DNA of 64,000 bases from positions 4,266,001 through 4,330,000 of the forward strand of contig NC_134036.1 of NCBI RefSeq assembly GCF_964204645.1, in the 5' to 3' direction. A program made the position numbers and the translations under genes. The notes under the pieces are model-generated. The model had not been told where the DNA came from and did no database searches. It saw only the letters and a list, made by a program, of their open reading frames with translations. This document shows, in pieces, positions 34,825 to 48,970 of the stretch; within the stretch, counting starts at the first letter, position 1, and each line of letters opens with the position of its first letter. The DNA is from Tubulanus polymorphus. Lineage: Eukaryota > Nemertea > Palaeonemertea > Tubulaniformes > Tubulanidae.

Positions 34825-35260
34825 CTCGTGACTCAGTCTCTTACTGTGGTGAAATTCTACCCCGAGTTGGTATCAAATACCGAGTAAGAGTTTGTGAAAT
34901 ACAGTAGACTCTGTCTCTTACTGCGGTTAAGTTAAGACTGGTAAAATTCTACCCCGGGTTGGTGTCAAATATTGAGTAAGAGTTTGTGAAATACAGTAGA
35001 CTATGTCTCTTACTGCGGTAAAGTTAAGACTGGTAAAATTCTACCCCGGGTTGGTGTCAAATACTGAGTAAGAGTTTGTGAAATACAGTAGACTCTGTCT
35101 CTTACTGTGGTTAATTTAAGTCTGGAAAATTCTATTTATTCTGGATGCGAATATCAAGTAAGAGTTCATAAAATTTTGATGTCAAAATACCGAGTTTGAG
35201 AAATAGAGTAGACTCTGTCCCTGACGCCTCGATAAACTGGTAAAATTTCACCACGAGTTG
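34825..35260 (+). repeat. 90-bp minisatellite, family F (about 4 units)
   Basis: Units of 90-92 bp: 'gagtttgtgaaatacagtag', 'actctgtctcttactgcggt', 'taagttaagactggtaaaat', 'tctaccccgggttggtgtca'. Copies are also at 43625-43870 (same orientation) and 45640-45875 (inverted). Confidence 0.88.
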
Positions 35261-35834
35261 TATATACACGCGTGATGCATATAAATCGATAAACGATCGA
35301 TAATCGATAACCAATCGAAAAACGATCGATACCCGATCGAGCAGGTGATGACAGAAACTCGCTTCGTGTTTATGTATATATTACAATGCATCTCGGATTT
35401 ATCGGGTGTCGCTAAGAGTATTGGTTCGAAGCGATAACACAACAAAGCATCTCGGCGAAACCGATCGAAATGGCGGAATTCGTTTAAAACGCGCGCGATC
35501 GACCCGAATTCGACAAGACAATAAATAAATAAGTCGATATATTCGAACGCGCGCCGTCTCAAAGGGATGACCGGTTTCGTCGCGGCACATTTAAATACGA
35601 AGGGAATGGAATCGATTTGAAATCTGTAGTATTGGATTGTCGAAGCCAAAGATCGAATTACTGCGCTGAAATGGTAATTAACAGTCGGCTTACGAGAAAC
35701 AAGGAGAAAGGTGTTTGGCAAGGCTGTGTTATAAGGCATACGCTTTTGTGTTCGGCCGATCAGTAGCCAGGAGATTCACGATATCAGCGCAAATCCTAGT
35801 GGGTTCTGTTTCGCATCAAAAGCGTGCCGATAAG

Positions 35835-36035
35835 ACGTCTAATGTCTGGTGTTTGAAGTTAATTTTTGATTAAAAATGTCTCGGGTGAAGTACCGAACAC
35901 AAATGAATTTTTGACGATCGGTTTACTTTTTGAAAACGTTCTCAGAAACTGTGTCTGATGTCTGCGGTGTTTGCAGTGTTGCTTTTCAATTATTAGTGTC
36001 TCAGGTGAAGTTCTGAGCACGTGTGTGAGGATTGA
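35835..36035 (+). repeat. Family H repeat, tandem pair
   Basis: Two diverged units with 'gtctggtgtttgaagttaat' and 'tctcgggtgaagtaccgaac', matching 14640-14745 in the same orientation. Confidence 0.7.
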
Positions 36036-37384
36036 CGATAGCGAGAATCGAATGTCCGGGGACGAACCCCGGCGATACGAGTCGACTTGAAAGTTTTCGA
36101 AAACGGAAAGACAGCGCGAATCTTGATTTAGATCGTGAGATGAAAGGAGTTGAAATTGGCCCCGTTGAGACCAATTAAATCGCTACCCAAATGTACCGCT
36201 GCAACTGTATACTAATGTATACGCTGTGAGTTACATCGCACGCGGTGCGCAACACAAGACGATTTTTTTTCCAAAATCAAAGAGTCCGATCGCTGATTAA
36301 CATCGACGATAAAAAAGAGCCATCGGAAGAAATGAGTATACGACAAGAAGTCCCGCCGTTGTGAGACCAATTAAATTCGAATGTATACCCGCGCCGCGTT
36401 TGCGTCGCGAATTTTCATCAAATTCAAAGATCAAGCGATCGAACGACGATAAATCGACAACGGAATGGACTGGTAATGAAAGGAGTGCGGCAAGGTTCTG
36501 TTCTGATGCCAATTATGTATATACGTATATTATTATCTGTTTCGATACGCGAGGGTTGATACCGTTCAAAAGTCGAAGGCGGCAGATTCTCAAGATGCTG
36601 AGTTCAAATCCCTGGTTGTCGATGGACGAACGCGGTAGAGTCTCCGGACGCCGTCGTAGGTTCGAATCCCGACGAGGGTCGAACGGATTAGAGGTACGCC
36701 TATGCGGAATACAGGTCGCCGAAACCGTCTAGATCGAAGAGAAGCCGTCGCTCCGACAGTGACAGCGGTGACGATGCAATCCGAATGATTCCCGCTCGCT
36801 GCAGATCGATGACGTCGACGCCTAATGAGGCGTAGTATCAAAATCGCTGCACAAGAGATAAACCGAAAATCGATAATCGGTATGCTGGTTTACGATTGAA
36901 TAGGGGGACGGGGGTGGGAGGGGGTTAGAAGGGCGTCATTGTCACCGGGACAGAGGCGCAGCTGTACATCAGAGGTGGGTACGAACAAAAGAAGCTTTAT
37001 TGGGCATTTACAAACAACAGAATCCTGTACACGCAAAAGCGAAGTATCAAACTTCAATTACGGTAGGGATTAAGCTAAATCGAATATTCGTAATGCAACT
37101 CACGGTTAGAAAAGATCGATAAAAGCGAACACGATATAAAGTAAGCCATAAACGTTATCATAACGAGATGTACGCGTGAGCGTGTGTACCATTTCCACAG
37201 GGCCACACCTATTTCTGTTACAATGGATGGGAAATAGACAATGCGACAGTGATATAGATGCATTGACTCCCTCGTCAGCTGTACCAGTCATTGTGCGTTA
37301 GTTTTTAGGGTAAACTTTGGCACGTTTCAATTCAATGTATTTCCTAGATACATTAGTGAAATTTGAATTCGGGTTTAAACCGTC

Positions 37385-37550
37385 TGTCGATGGCATGTGG
37401 TGGCACCGCGAGATTCAGCCACGTTCCTCCCTCGCAGGGATTCGAACCTGATGGCATCTCGCCTGACGTTCATCCCTCGCAGGGATTCGAACCTGATGGC
37501 ATCGCCTGACTCCCACGTTCCTTCCTCGCAGGGAATCGAACCTGATGATA
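37385..37550 (-). repeat. 51-bp minisatellite, family G (3 units, inverted)
   Basis: The plus strand reads 'cctccctcgcagggattcga' then 'acctgatggcatc'. On the minus strand each unit has GGTTCGAATCC, the Pol III B-box consensus. Same family as 17655-17935. Confidence 0.85.
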
Positions 37551-38791
37551 TGGAAAGACTATCGCTTAATCTCGTGGATTTTTTACAGGATGGCACGGGC
37601 GTAAAACGGCGTTACCCACGACACCCACCGAATTACGAATTCAAAAACTTATCCAAAAACCGTGTGATGAACGCCATGCTAAAAGCCGAATACCCTCAAC
37701 TCGCGTTATCTACGCGGCAGTCAACTTCATTCAAAAATTTAGATCTCCATACACACACACTCAAACAACGACGACGAATTCGATATGGATCGATTTATTG
37801 ACGATCCATTTTTAGACGGTCGCGGTGGCGCGGGTTTGTGTACGTTTGTTTTGTTTGAATATGTTTGGGCCTGCGGGTGCCTCGACGCGCGCTGCGCGGA
37901 GCCGTGTTTATGAAACGGTGTATTAAATTCGGCTTTGATGGCGGTTCGAATCGATAGGCGTTACGTATATTCGCGCATTAATCGCGAAACGGGCGAGCGA
38001 AAAAATAAACAAACCACCGTTTCGGTTATTCGAAATTATGTATTTTACGGATCGATATCTACCTCGTCGTCGAACGGAGCGACGACATCAAAAAGGTCAA
38101 TTATCGCAAACAGTCGACGCGAAGATCTGAGGCCGCGAACGCGTAACTGAAACCCGGTTCTCGCTGTAAACGTGTAAATGAATCGGCGAGTTTTTTTTTT
38201 CAAACCGCGACAACGCGACACCATCCCCCGTTCGTTCTGGAATTTTCAGCCAGCGATTTTTGTTCGTTTTCGATTTACGGAACAATTTGGATCGTTCTCG
38301 ATTTAACACAGGAGCAGGCGTCACGCGTATGACGTCATATCCGATGCACTTTCAACACGCCTTTCAACATGTCTACCGTATCCCTTCAAAATGGAGGTTA
38401 TTAATTGGGGCTGCCTGTATTTTATTTTTGAATGACAACTGTTCTCAAATATCCTTCTCTTTCTCTCCTCTCTTTTCTCCCTCTTCTCCAGTCTCTATTC
38501 CCCCTCCACGCCCATTCTCTTCTCTCCATTTCACAAACTATCTCACTTCTTCAAGTTACATAATCCTCTCTCCACAAAGCCATCATCTTTCCCTTACAAA
38601 CTCACCACACCCATCGCGGGCTGTTTATCCCTAATGTATCTTTTGCCCCCACCAACAAAACCCGCACCCAACCTCCCTCGCGATCTCAGACCTTATAATC
38701 GTAGCATATTCTAAATGATTAAAACGTCTCAATAAATCATCGTCGTACACGATGGCGATTCGCGTTATTGCTGTTTACACCAACAGCAGCC

Positions 38792-38824
<33 letters not shown>

Positions 38825-39370
38825 GATCGGGTGAACGATCACAGAGTTACACACTACGCCGCGTATGAGACGCCATTAGCCGGACGACGTGCGCGCCGAT
38901 ACGACCGTTCCCCCGGGGACCCGGGGCCGATGTTTGCCGATAATAAACGCTAATGCCACGACGACGACGACGACGACGCGGATCGCGCTGAGAAAACAGA
39001 CGTCATCGACATCTTCGAGATAACCTTGTTTACTGTTTTATTATACCCGAGCCGATGATACCGGCCAGCCGGCGAACGGATTGCAGCGTGCGAGACGAGT
39101 AGACCCCGAGAAGTTAAACAAACTCAATCGACTGACTGAGAACGGGACGGATCGCTCCACGCAGACGAGAGGTCTTTGATTGTTTTTTTGTCTCCTCTTG
39201 TCAGAGAGCTTGTGTGTACACAACGATCGATGACGCGTATATTGTCCGATTGAATCGGAAAGCGCTGGTTCCTCGAGTCAAAAATTCCGTTCCGTGATAG
39301 TCGAGAAACTAGAGTCCAAACGCGCGTCAAAATAGTAAGACTGCTCTTAAATTATTAGATTTCGGAGTGA

Positions 39371-39675
39371 TAATAATAAGTGTCTTAAATAGCGCTTTAT
39401 CCAGCGAAGCTACTCAGAGCACTTTACAATTTTTGATATGAATACCCCAGCCATTTATGAAACTCTAACATGTATCAGTCATCTCTCCCTGGGGAGAATT
39501 AACATCCGAACAGCTACTATAGGCGCTCAGGAGTCATCTATCAGACTTGGTACCCATTTACTCCCGGGTGTATAGAGGCAATGAGGATAAGTGTCTTGCC
39601 CGAGAAGACTACGGTAGTGTACTGGGCTCGAACCCACGACCTGGCTTCCCAAGAGTCGAACGCTGTGAAGCCAGG
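39371..39675 (-). mobile_element. tRNA-derived SINE with LINE-like 3' tail
   Basis: Read on the minus strand: a tRNA-like head with anticodon-arm-like AGCGTTCGACTCTTGGGAAG and a good B box (GGTTCGAGCCC, 39634-39624); a central part with GGGCAAGACACTTATCCTCA and CACCCGGGAGTAAATGGGTA; then a 3' tail with TTGTAAAGTGCTCTGAGTAG and GGATAAAGCGCTATTTAAGA, ending in (TTA)n at 39371-39380. Similar 3' tails ending AAGCGCTATATAA are shared by many tRNA-SINEs and L2-like LINEs. The A box is degenerate or truncated. A second, truncated copy with the same orientation is at 18294-18530. Confidence 0.85.
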
Positions 39676-41384
39676 TTGCGATGCGGTAATCGACAAAAAA
39701 ACCGGGAATGGCCACGCGCGCGCAAACCTTACTTAAAAGCGAATTCAGATCGTCGTCGAAGAATAATGATCGCGGGGCGAATTAATCAAAAAGCTGTTCA
39801 TCATTCGCGAACGGCGACCGGGGGCTGGCTTTATACAGAGTCATCGTTACTGAAATTTAATATCACCTCGCGCCGAGTACGATCATTCGAGCTTTTATTT
39901 CAGCTAGCAGCTCGACGAGACAATGAAAGCAACAGAGAGAGAAAGAAAGAGCAGCGATTTTGAAATTAGAAAAAATAATGATAAATCGTCCGGCGCTCGC
40001 TCGTTCAATCGCGTCTTTAAAAACGATAGCGATGCGAGAATTCCCGGAGATTTCTATGAATATCATCGCGCGCGCGTCGTCGTGGCTTTATTGAAGGCGG
40101 TTTCGTTTCGTCAAATGTTTTCCTGCATAATTTCTCATGTTTGAAAATACGGCGTACGGTATATAGCCGATTAAAAACCGTAATTTACAGAGGCCCGTCA
40201 TGCGCGGTCGTGGTAACAATCTAAGACTTTTGGCCAGTTGCTTAAAAATTGGTTGAAGTTAACCACGGATGGTGGATAGCTGACACGTGACAATTTAAAT
40301 TTCGCTGTAATTTGGGTCGAAACAACTTTTGAGAAGCCATGTTCAGTCATTTTAAGACAACGTTACGTTTATACATTAAAGAGCCACGGTTGTACGGTCG
40401 TGACTTCGACTTGAGACCCGTCTAAGACCATCATAGTTCTAAAAAGGCAAATCTACTAAATAAAGATCAGCCTTCGGACTTTAAACAACTTTTTAACTTA
40501 ATTCATTATTATGAAATGTCTAAGGCTATCTTAGTTCTAAAAAGGCAAATCTATCAAGTAATGATCAGTCTCAAAACTCGAGACGGCGTTTAGACATGAG
40601 TCCTGATTTGGACATAAGTCGCCGAAGATTCAATTAAGTTTTCATCAATGATTTATCGGGGCTCGATGCGAGCGATGGCGAGTTGGAGAGCTTGGGGGAA
40701 AGTATAGGGCGACAAAGGACGAAAGATAACAAACCGCTAAATAAAGACATTCGACACGCCGTCGACACCTGGCATACTGCAAAATCACCATCACACATCA
40801 TTTTTACGACGCTATCTCTGCCTCCTCTTCAAAGCGGTCTATCGGACACAATCCGCCGCGTGTGACTCGCCGCCGAGGAGGATCCGCGCCAGCACGAATA
40901 GCGGCGGCCATAAATTCGCCGCGCTCGGCGTTTTCCATCATCCGGGGAATGAAAATCTCATCACCCTCCCCTAGAACGCTATTAACATATAGCAGTCGTC
41001 GTTGTCGTTGTCATAGCGACACGAAGTCACACCCAACTCTGGAGATTGAGTGAGTACAGAGTACGTTCGCGGAGGCGCGCCTCGATCGCGACGATTCGGT
41101 ACCCCCCTGCTTCGAAAATTCGTTGTCTGGTGGCCTGATTCATAAGAAGGGAACTTACGAAGCGGGTCAGCCGCCGAGAGTTCGCTGAATACGATATTAT
41201 ATGTATAAGATATTAGACACGCATTTATCAACGCTTGCGGGATCGTCCACGGTACGTCCGAAGTTGCAGGGCCTCGCCTGGACCAATTCATTAAAAATGA
41301 ACGTCGAAATGAACTAGACATGCGCTAGACATATTAAGACTCCAGCACGATCTCGAAAAATGAACACCGAGGTGTTGAGAATTT

Positions 41385-41735
41385 CACCTTGAGACGGCTT
41401 CAATTGGAAACGAACTACAAAGACCAGACTAGACGTTTCGAGACGAGGCACAATTTCAATCGGGAATGAACTACAAACACAAGACATTAGACATTAATAT
41501 CAGCAGCGCTATTTCCTAACTATATGATCGCCCACACTTCACGTGTGTTCCGCACTTAATTGGAAACATTTTTAATTGAAATTGGAACCACAAACAACAG
41601 ATATTAGACATTTTATCAGCACAATTTCCAAACAATGGTCGCCAACTACTTCACCTGAGACATTTCTCAATTCAAAATCCACTAACCAAACGCCGGAAAT
41701 AAGACATTTCATTCATATAATAAATGATATTAATC
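41385..41735 (-). repeat. Family H repeat (3 units, inverted)
   Basis: Units with 'gaaattggaaccacaaacaa' and 'cagatattagacattttatc', the reverse complement of the 14640 and 35835 copies. Confidence 0.7.
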
Positions 41736-43624
41736 GGCCAAAAGGGTGCGGGTTCTCGCTGCATATATAGATACCGGATATAGCGAAAATTGATACCTGA
41801 CAAGGTCGTTGAAAATATACCAGACATTTTGTTTTCCGCGGGGATAAAAAGGGCCTTCGTTATATCATTCATCGTATACGCGTGTATCGCACGAGTATCA
41901 TCGACAAAATATCGTAGTTTTTTTAAACAGATATAAACAGGAAACAGCATAGTTTTCTAAATGGATATTACAGTCGACGGGCGGAGGACTTTGGCAAACA
42001 GACTAACGTTACAAACAACCATCTTCAAACGACGGAATATCGACGAAAGCGCCTACCTTGACTTAAGTGTTGTCGAAAAAGTTTACCTCTCGCATATCGC
42101 GTGAAATAGCTACTTACAGTACCACCGACAAATGAGCCTCGTTGAGACTTCTTCGAAAAATACGGCGAACTTAGTACACCCGACCAAGACGCGACACGTG
42201 ACCGGATGCTTTCTATGCCGTATATCGATCGGGCGACGACGACGACGGCGGCGGCAACGATGGATTTAATCCGGTCCATTCGCGCGTCGTGTAAACCCTA
42301 ATGCTTTTTCCTGGTCAACGCGGATTTAGCGCCGGTGGTAAACATCGCTCGGCGAATACAGATTTAAGCGGGTATACGCCGGGTCGATGCGTTAATTGCG
42401 CGTTATATAGCCCGGGCGTCCGAACTATAGACCGCTAAGCCGCGTCAACGGAGAGAAATAAAAAGCCTTTATCAAATCTTTCTTCCGAATATCCTTACTT
42501 ATGCTCTAAATACCCTTAATAGCATTGTCGACGATGCGCTGGCCTCGGCTCGGACATTTTTTTGTTCTCGATACAAGATACGGTGCATCGTCTTTTCTCC
42601 TTCGCGAATAGAATAGATTACTGATTCCTTGAAGTGTCCACTTAACGGAGAATTCTTATCAAGGATCTCAAATCTCCTGCTCATGCACAGTCTAGCTTTT
42701 CGGAAAGTACTTGAAAATCCTTTCGAAATACTTTAATGTTTTGGAAAGGTCTTCGAAGTATGGCGCCACCAAAATGCGGTCTGATCGAATTTTGGCTCTA
42801 TTATCGGAATAGCTTAAAACTAGTCCAAGCCCTCTTTGGTCGTGTCCAAGCTAACAACTTATGGCCAGATAATTGATAACTTAAGACTTAAGTCGTGCGA
42901 ATTATAAGACCACATCTAGACCTCAATCAAGACTTCAAACTGAGCAATGTATTTCGTGGTATAGAAACGTATTAGACCGCGTTTGCGCAAACAACAAAGA
43001 GACTTTAATATGTGAGGTCTCTTGCGACGAATTGTCTTACAACGGGAACGCGCACGCGACTGGACTACTTAATCGACCGAACTGCAATCTTGAAATTGAT
43101 GCCAAGACGTTGCCGCCGCCGCCGCTGCCGCTGCCGTTGCAAACATCGCCGAGTACTCAGCGTCCCTAATCATTTCTGGAGGATCGCTTAAGTCACTTTA
43201 CGAAATTAACGACAGCACCGATCGACAATTATAGTAGCATTTCATGCGCGTCGAGAATTTCGGAGCGCGACCTTCGCTCTGCGTAATAATTATAATATAG
43301 TCGTGTCGGATAGGTTAAACGCGCATGCACGCGATGCTAATCACAATTCTCGCAGCGACGAACACAATGCGACCATTACCGAGATTTCCGACGATTTGCA
43401 TCAACAGCCGATCAGCCGGGGTAGATCAGCAACTGCGGCGGCGGCCGGCGAGGCTTGTGTGTATGTGTCGGGTCGATTGGAATATTCGATGCAGATACAA
43501 ACCATTTTCTTACTATCACGTATAGGTTAGCGTATTCAATCGTGTGGGGCTGTCATAAACTCGTGTGAGTCAGGACTGATTGAATTCTAACCACATCTTA
43601 TTAAATAGTCCCAAATGCGGAATT

Positions 43625-43870
43625 AGAGTTAACAGAATAGAATCCGCGTTTTACCGCAGTTAAGTTGAAACTGCAAAAATTCAAGTCAAATATCAAATAA
43701 GAATTTGTGAAATGCAGTAGACACTGACTCTTACTACGGTTAAGTTGAAACTGGTAAAAATTCGACCTCGAGTTGGCGTAAAAGACCGAGTACGAGTTTA
43801 AGAGATTAAGTATCTCTAATTCGGCGAAGCTTGCAAAACTTTACCCCGAATTTGGGCTGAAAACTGAGTT
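43625..43870 (+). repeat. 90-bp minisatellite, family F (2-3 diverged units)
   Basis: More diverged than 34825-35260 but with the same 'gtgaaatgcagtagacactg' and 'ttaagttgaaactggtaaaa' core. Confidence 0.75.
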
Positions 43871-44178
43871 TGGCAGCGAGAAACAAGACTTGTATGCAAG
43901 TTCTATACTTATGAATATATTATAAACTCCACAAGAGACGAATATTTGAATCCGAGAAACGATTCAGAACCGATACGATACGCTATTTATTGCCAACAGG
44001 AAGCGGACGGAACAAAAACAGAGCCGCGTGTAATGATTTTCATAGTCACAGGAAGGCGCGCATCGTTCAGCGGGCGAGTTGAACGGCTATTCACGACGAA
44101 ACGCTTATTAATCGAGTCCCGGCGACCTTGACATTAACGTATAGTCACGTAACGGCGTGTGGGATGGAGCTACGAGGG

Positions 44179-44201
44179 AGAGAGAGAGAGAGAGAGAGAG
44201 A
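44179..44201 (+). repeat. (GA)n microsatellite
   Basis: About 11 GA units. A similar tract lies at 57597-57622. Confidence 0.9.
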
Positions 44202-44469
44202 GTCGTCGTGATATATCGTCACCGACGCGATACCATTAAAAGATCAGTGAAATGGAACTAGCATCGCCGGCAGGATATACTGCGCACTTCTTTATAATAT
44301 ACCTCTAACGGCTGGGACACCACGGCTTCGGAGCTGTACATTTGCAAAGGCTTACGAACGATGGATATCTCTAGACGTTTAATCAGCCAATTCTTAAAAA
44401 GCGATCGGTTAGATATCAGATGTGTTCTGAACTTCAGCAGAGACATTTTCAAATGAACGGTAAACACCG

Positions 44470-44665
44470 GACGTTATAGTATCGGCACAATTTCGGAAAG
44501 CGGTCGCCCACACTTTTCACATGTGTTCAGTGCTTCACCCGATACATTTTGACATTTCATTAGCTTATCTTAAGAAATGGTCGTCCACACTTCGCTAGTC
44601 TTCGGGACATTGCCTGAAGACGATTTTTAATCGAAAATGAACTACAAACACCAGATATTATAAGA
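44470..44665 (-). repeat. Family H repeat (2 units, inverted)
   Basis: Contains 'cacttttcacatgtgttcag' and 'gaactacaaacaccagatat', matching the reverse complement of 35835-36035. Confidence 0.65.
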
Positions 44666-45639
44666 CAGCATTTTCAGCACACTGAAAAAATTAAGAAACC
44701 GATCGTCCAGCGACGAATGTGAGAAGTTGAAACGGTTGCAGGCTGCAGATCGAAGATAACTAACTGAATGCGAACATCATCGCAGTTCGGTTAACGATCA
44801 CTTACATATGCAACGCTAGAGAAAAAGAACCAGTCACTTAGAACACCTTGGCGGTGTACCGGTATATATCGCTATCTTCTTTTCCCTAGACAAACCCTAA
44901 TTAAACATGCACCGCGGTGACTGTCGTCGCCGTGTCCGAAGAGGTGTATTAAGTATGCCTCGTTGAATTCGGTGTCCTCGACTCGAATTTTTCCATCATC
45001 TCGTCATCATCATCATCCGAGCCCGGTATCAAAATGCGCGACGGCACGCGGCGGCGTTCAGATCAAATTTCCTGCGGTCAACAACAGACCGGGTGATTAA
45101 TTAGACAGCTCGAGCGACGCACACCTGACCAGCCTGCTCAACGAAAACAAAAATAGGCGGAAAAAACCGCCACCGAAGTCTCCGTCGCCAGCAGCAGCAG
45201 CGGCGGCCGGACAGGCTAGCGAGGACACGAGCCTCGCTGTCTCATTTTTTCTGCCCTCTCCCCTAACGAACCTTGATTGCTCGGCGCGGTGAGGCACTAA
45301 TGCGACCCAGACGGTTTTACGTGACAGATCCGAGCGCACGATTTGTTATTTGCGCGGTCGTTTTTTTTGCAACGGTGGTTGTTTACTCGGTCTGCGAGAG
45401 TGTCTCTCGGTTTTTTTCTCCGTCGGGGTCGCGCGGACGAAAGTTTCCAAGGACTTAGAACGAACGCGCGTTAATTTGTTGTTAATGATGTTGTCTAGGG
45501 TGAAAACCGGTAATTGATTTTTCCTTCCAGACGTAAACAGTTACGAATTGAGAAGAAAAATCCGAGCGAAAACAATCTACTTGTAGAAAGTTTGCGGAGA
45601 AAGTGTTTAATCGTAGGGACTGAGTCTGAACTTTTTTTT

Positions 45640-45875
45640 CTCAAACTAATTTCAGAAAAATTTTACTCAGTATTTGACACGAACTCGGGGTAGAATTTTA
45701 CCAGTCTAATTTTTACCGCAGTAAGAGACAGAGTCTACTGTATTTCACAAACTCTTACTCAGTATTTGACCCCGACTTTGGGTAGAATTTTACCAGTCCC
45801 AAATTTACTGCAGTAAGAGACAGAGTCTACTGTATTTCACAAACTCTTACTCGGTATTTGCCACCAACTCGACGA
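45640..45875 (-). repeat. 90-bp minisatellite, family F (2.5 units, inverted)
   Basis: The plus strand reads 'agtaagagacagagtctact' then 'gtatttcacaaactcttact', the reverse complement of the copies at 34825 and 43625. Confidence 0.85.
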
Positions 45876-46679
45876 AATTTAGAATCATCGCAAGTGTCAA
45901 GCGAACTGTTTAACTGAAGTCTGATTGAGTCTCTATGCGTCAGTAAATCAACGATTTCAGATCCTATCGATAATTTCAATAGACTATAAATGGACTACTT
46001 TCGAAATCGCGATCGCAACCGTCGACGTTATCGGGCGTTTAATTGTTTTAATTACCGCTTTCAAACGAACCGAATTCAATTAGACGCAGACGCGCGCGGG
46101 TCGTCGTATCATCGGAATCGTTGATATCGGCGCTTTTTAGCTGTCGATTCATTTTCAAAGCGCGATTGTGAATCTTTCTATTCGTCGACGACGGCGGCGT
46201 CTTTCATCAGCGGAATTTCGGAATGCGCGCGCAAATCAATACGCGACCTTATTTGCATAAAATTTCGATCCTCGTGATGAGAACGACCTTTTTAGGCCCA
46301 ATTCGACCTGAAAAACGTTTGGGCTAGGAATTGAAATATTCCGTTAACTCTACGCTATTTTCTATCTTAATATACACATTTCGTCTATGTATAAAGAAAC
46401 ATCTACAATTTTTCTCACAAAAAAACAACGAGACCCCCTAATAGAATCTAAGGTAGCTCGCGATTGCAGCAGATGCATACGCGCGGCCATTACACGCTTC
46501 CGTACACTTTCCGTACACTGTTCGACGGGCTTCGTAGGGCACACGTCGTGATAAATCATGTGTCATCGAGGACTGTTACGCGGTCACAGTCGAATGCGCA
46601 AATCATGAACGTGGTACAAAAAAAAAACCATCAGCAGCGACGATACCGACTTAGCGATGCGAGCCTGGTTTTCGTGCCC

Positions 46680-46855
46680 GCGTTGTCGAAGTTATCGAGA
46701 ATGAGAAGGTCGTCATCAGTAACTAATCATAATTTTACTGAATCGTTGAAGTTATCGAGAATGAGAAGGTCGTCATCTGTAACTAATCATAATTTTACTG
46801 AATCGTAGAAGTTACTGAGAATGAGAAGGTCGTCATTTTAGTAACTAATCATAAT
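46680..46855 (+). repeat. 60-bp minisatellite, family E (3 units)
   Basis: Three nearly identical units of 60 bp, the best-preserved array of this family. Confidence 0.9.
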
Positions 46856-48809
46856 TTCCCTAATTGGCACGCATGGCGCAAGCTCATCAAATCAAGAGTA
46901 CGAACTGATTGCAAAAGTCTTAACCAGTAATCTTCGGCCGAGAATATTCATAGATTTTTTTCCTTACGCGCAAAATTTCGAATTGAAAGAAATCCGCGAC
47001 CGACTTTTATCATTTCTTATCAAAGTCTCGGAAACTAATATTTTCCGTCGTCGCGTTCGATTCAAAGGACACGGCTTCGTACACGAGACGAGCGTTTAAC
47101 GACCGACCGGTGAAAAAGCGGCGTAACCCAGCGAGCGAGCTAGTAGCATTGCCGCCGCCGCCGTCGCCGCAGCCGCCGTGATTAATTACAACTTCAAAAC
47201 GAAAATCATTTCCACATATCCAACGGTGGACCCATTCATAGATCATTCGTTCAGTCAGTCTCCCGCGATGGCTGATACGGCGGAACGAATCGATCAATTC
47301 ACGTTCGGTGCCCCGTCACTGTTATTCACCGTCGTCGTATCGGCCGTGTGCGCCGCGGTGAGTGTATTTGTACCGGGTATAACGAACCGGCTACATAGCT
47401 TCTCAAAACTATATACGCCGACCTATCTACCTATCTATATATATGTTCCTAACCACGGTATAATCGTATCAGCGAATCTGATAGAAGTCGGCATCGAATA
47501 TTTACGAATTTCTATGCACGCGTTCATAATATAGCGTAGAGAATCCGCTAGAACGTCCGTTGTATCGATTTAAGTTAAGTTCGTTCGAAATCGTTGAATA
47601 TAATCTAAATTTACGTATCCCTACATAATAGAGAGCTTTCCCGACTATAGATTAGAATAACGATTATATGATCCGGTTCAAAAGATACCGGTTAAGTTTG
47701 TCCCGATCGTAGTAATAAATCAATTTCCAACGCTCTAATCCGGGAGACTTTTAATTAAACCGTTCCCAGGTGTGGAGATAGACAAGTTAGGAACTTAAGT
47801 TCTTTCGAATTGATCAATTTAACATTATATATCCATATCAGCTTTAATCTTCAACATAAGTTGAATTTTATAGGTTAGATAATAACGTATAATAGTAATA
47901 ATAATGATAATCTTTATAATATCTTGTATATTCTATTAAGGATTAAGCGAAATGAACCTAGAATTTCAACTACACGATCGAAAGTTTTCCTTTCCTTTGA
48001 ACGCAACTCATTTATCCTTAAGATTCGGCGCCATTCTCGCGAGCGTATCTGGTAGGACAATCACGTCGAATTGCCACAGTTCGCAGCCCTCGTAAACGAG
48101 CTTATTCGATTGAACAAAAAAAAAAGCACAACAACAAAGTACGGATTTTATCACGGTCTGCACCGACGCGACGCGACGCGAACGGATACGAACGGATGGA
48201 AAAAAGTGCCTCGTAAAAAGAAAAAAAAACCGTTTGCCGACATCACGAAAGCTTTTGATAGATGGTGTCGAAAGCTTTATAGCGATCGCTAGAAAAAAAA
48301 ACATATTCTGATGTCTGAGGCGTATATCTGGCGTATACCGACTCGATACGATACCGAGAGAGAGAGAGCTACAGAGCTCGGCGGCAATCCGAAAGATTTC
48401 TCCAGAGAATCGTAAATGATCATCGTCGGAAATCGCGTATAGCCGAATAAAAACGATCGACGGCGCTCTGAATTACAACTGCCGGGACCGTGCATTGTAA
48501 GCGCCGGTCCCGCGACGCTCGTCGTTATGCATCATGCTGTCAACGCGCTTTCTCCGGTGGTGATACGGCGCGTATATAGTTTATATATAGAGCGAGTGGA
48601 CGGCGACGATATTGTTATAGCCCCGCAGCAGACCCTGGTCAAATCTATCAAAATCTTTACAGACGTCGACAGAAATAACGCGACAGCCCCGTGTGGGTGA
48701 TGTGAAATCCGTCTGTCATCGGAGCCGAACTCCGGTGGTTTTTTGTGTTGACCAAAAACAATAATTCCGCGCGACCATTGGTCGAAAGAAGTGCGCCATT
48801 TTGACGCAG

Positions 48810-48970
48810 TTGTGGGGATTCGGTTTAAGACAGTTCTGCAGTCTATACTAGTTTGGATTTGACGCAGGACCCAGTCCCATATTTGTTTGGGTTGAATTTG
48901 ACTCTGGAACCAGTTCCACAGTTGCGTGGGTTTAATTTGACTCTGGACCCAGTTCCACAATCCATCCCGA
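48810..48970 (+). repeat. 39-bp minisatellite, family A (3-4 units)
   Basis: The plus strand reads 'gactctggaaccagttccac' then 'agttgcgtgggtttaattt'. Confidence 0.82.

Noticed and set aside
48008-48120. Minus-strand frame ending LVYEGCELWQFDVIVLPDTL as a possible last exon
   Set aside because: An acceptor-like AG lies upstream but there is no upstream partner, no recognisable family and no poly-A signal tied to it.
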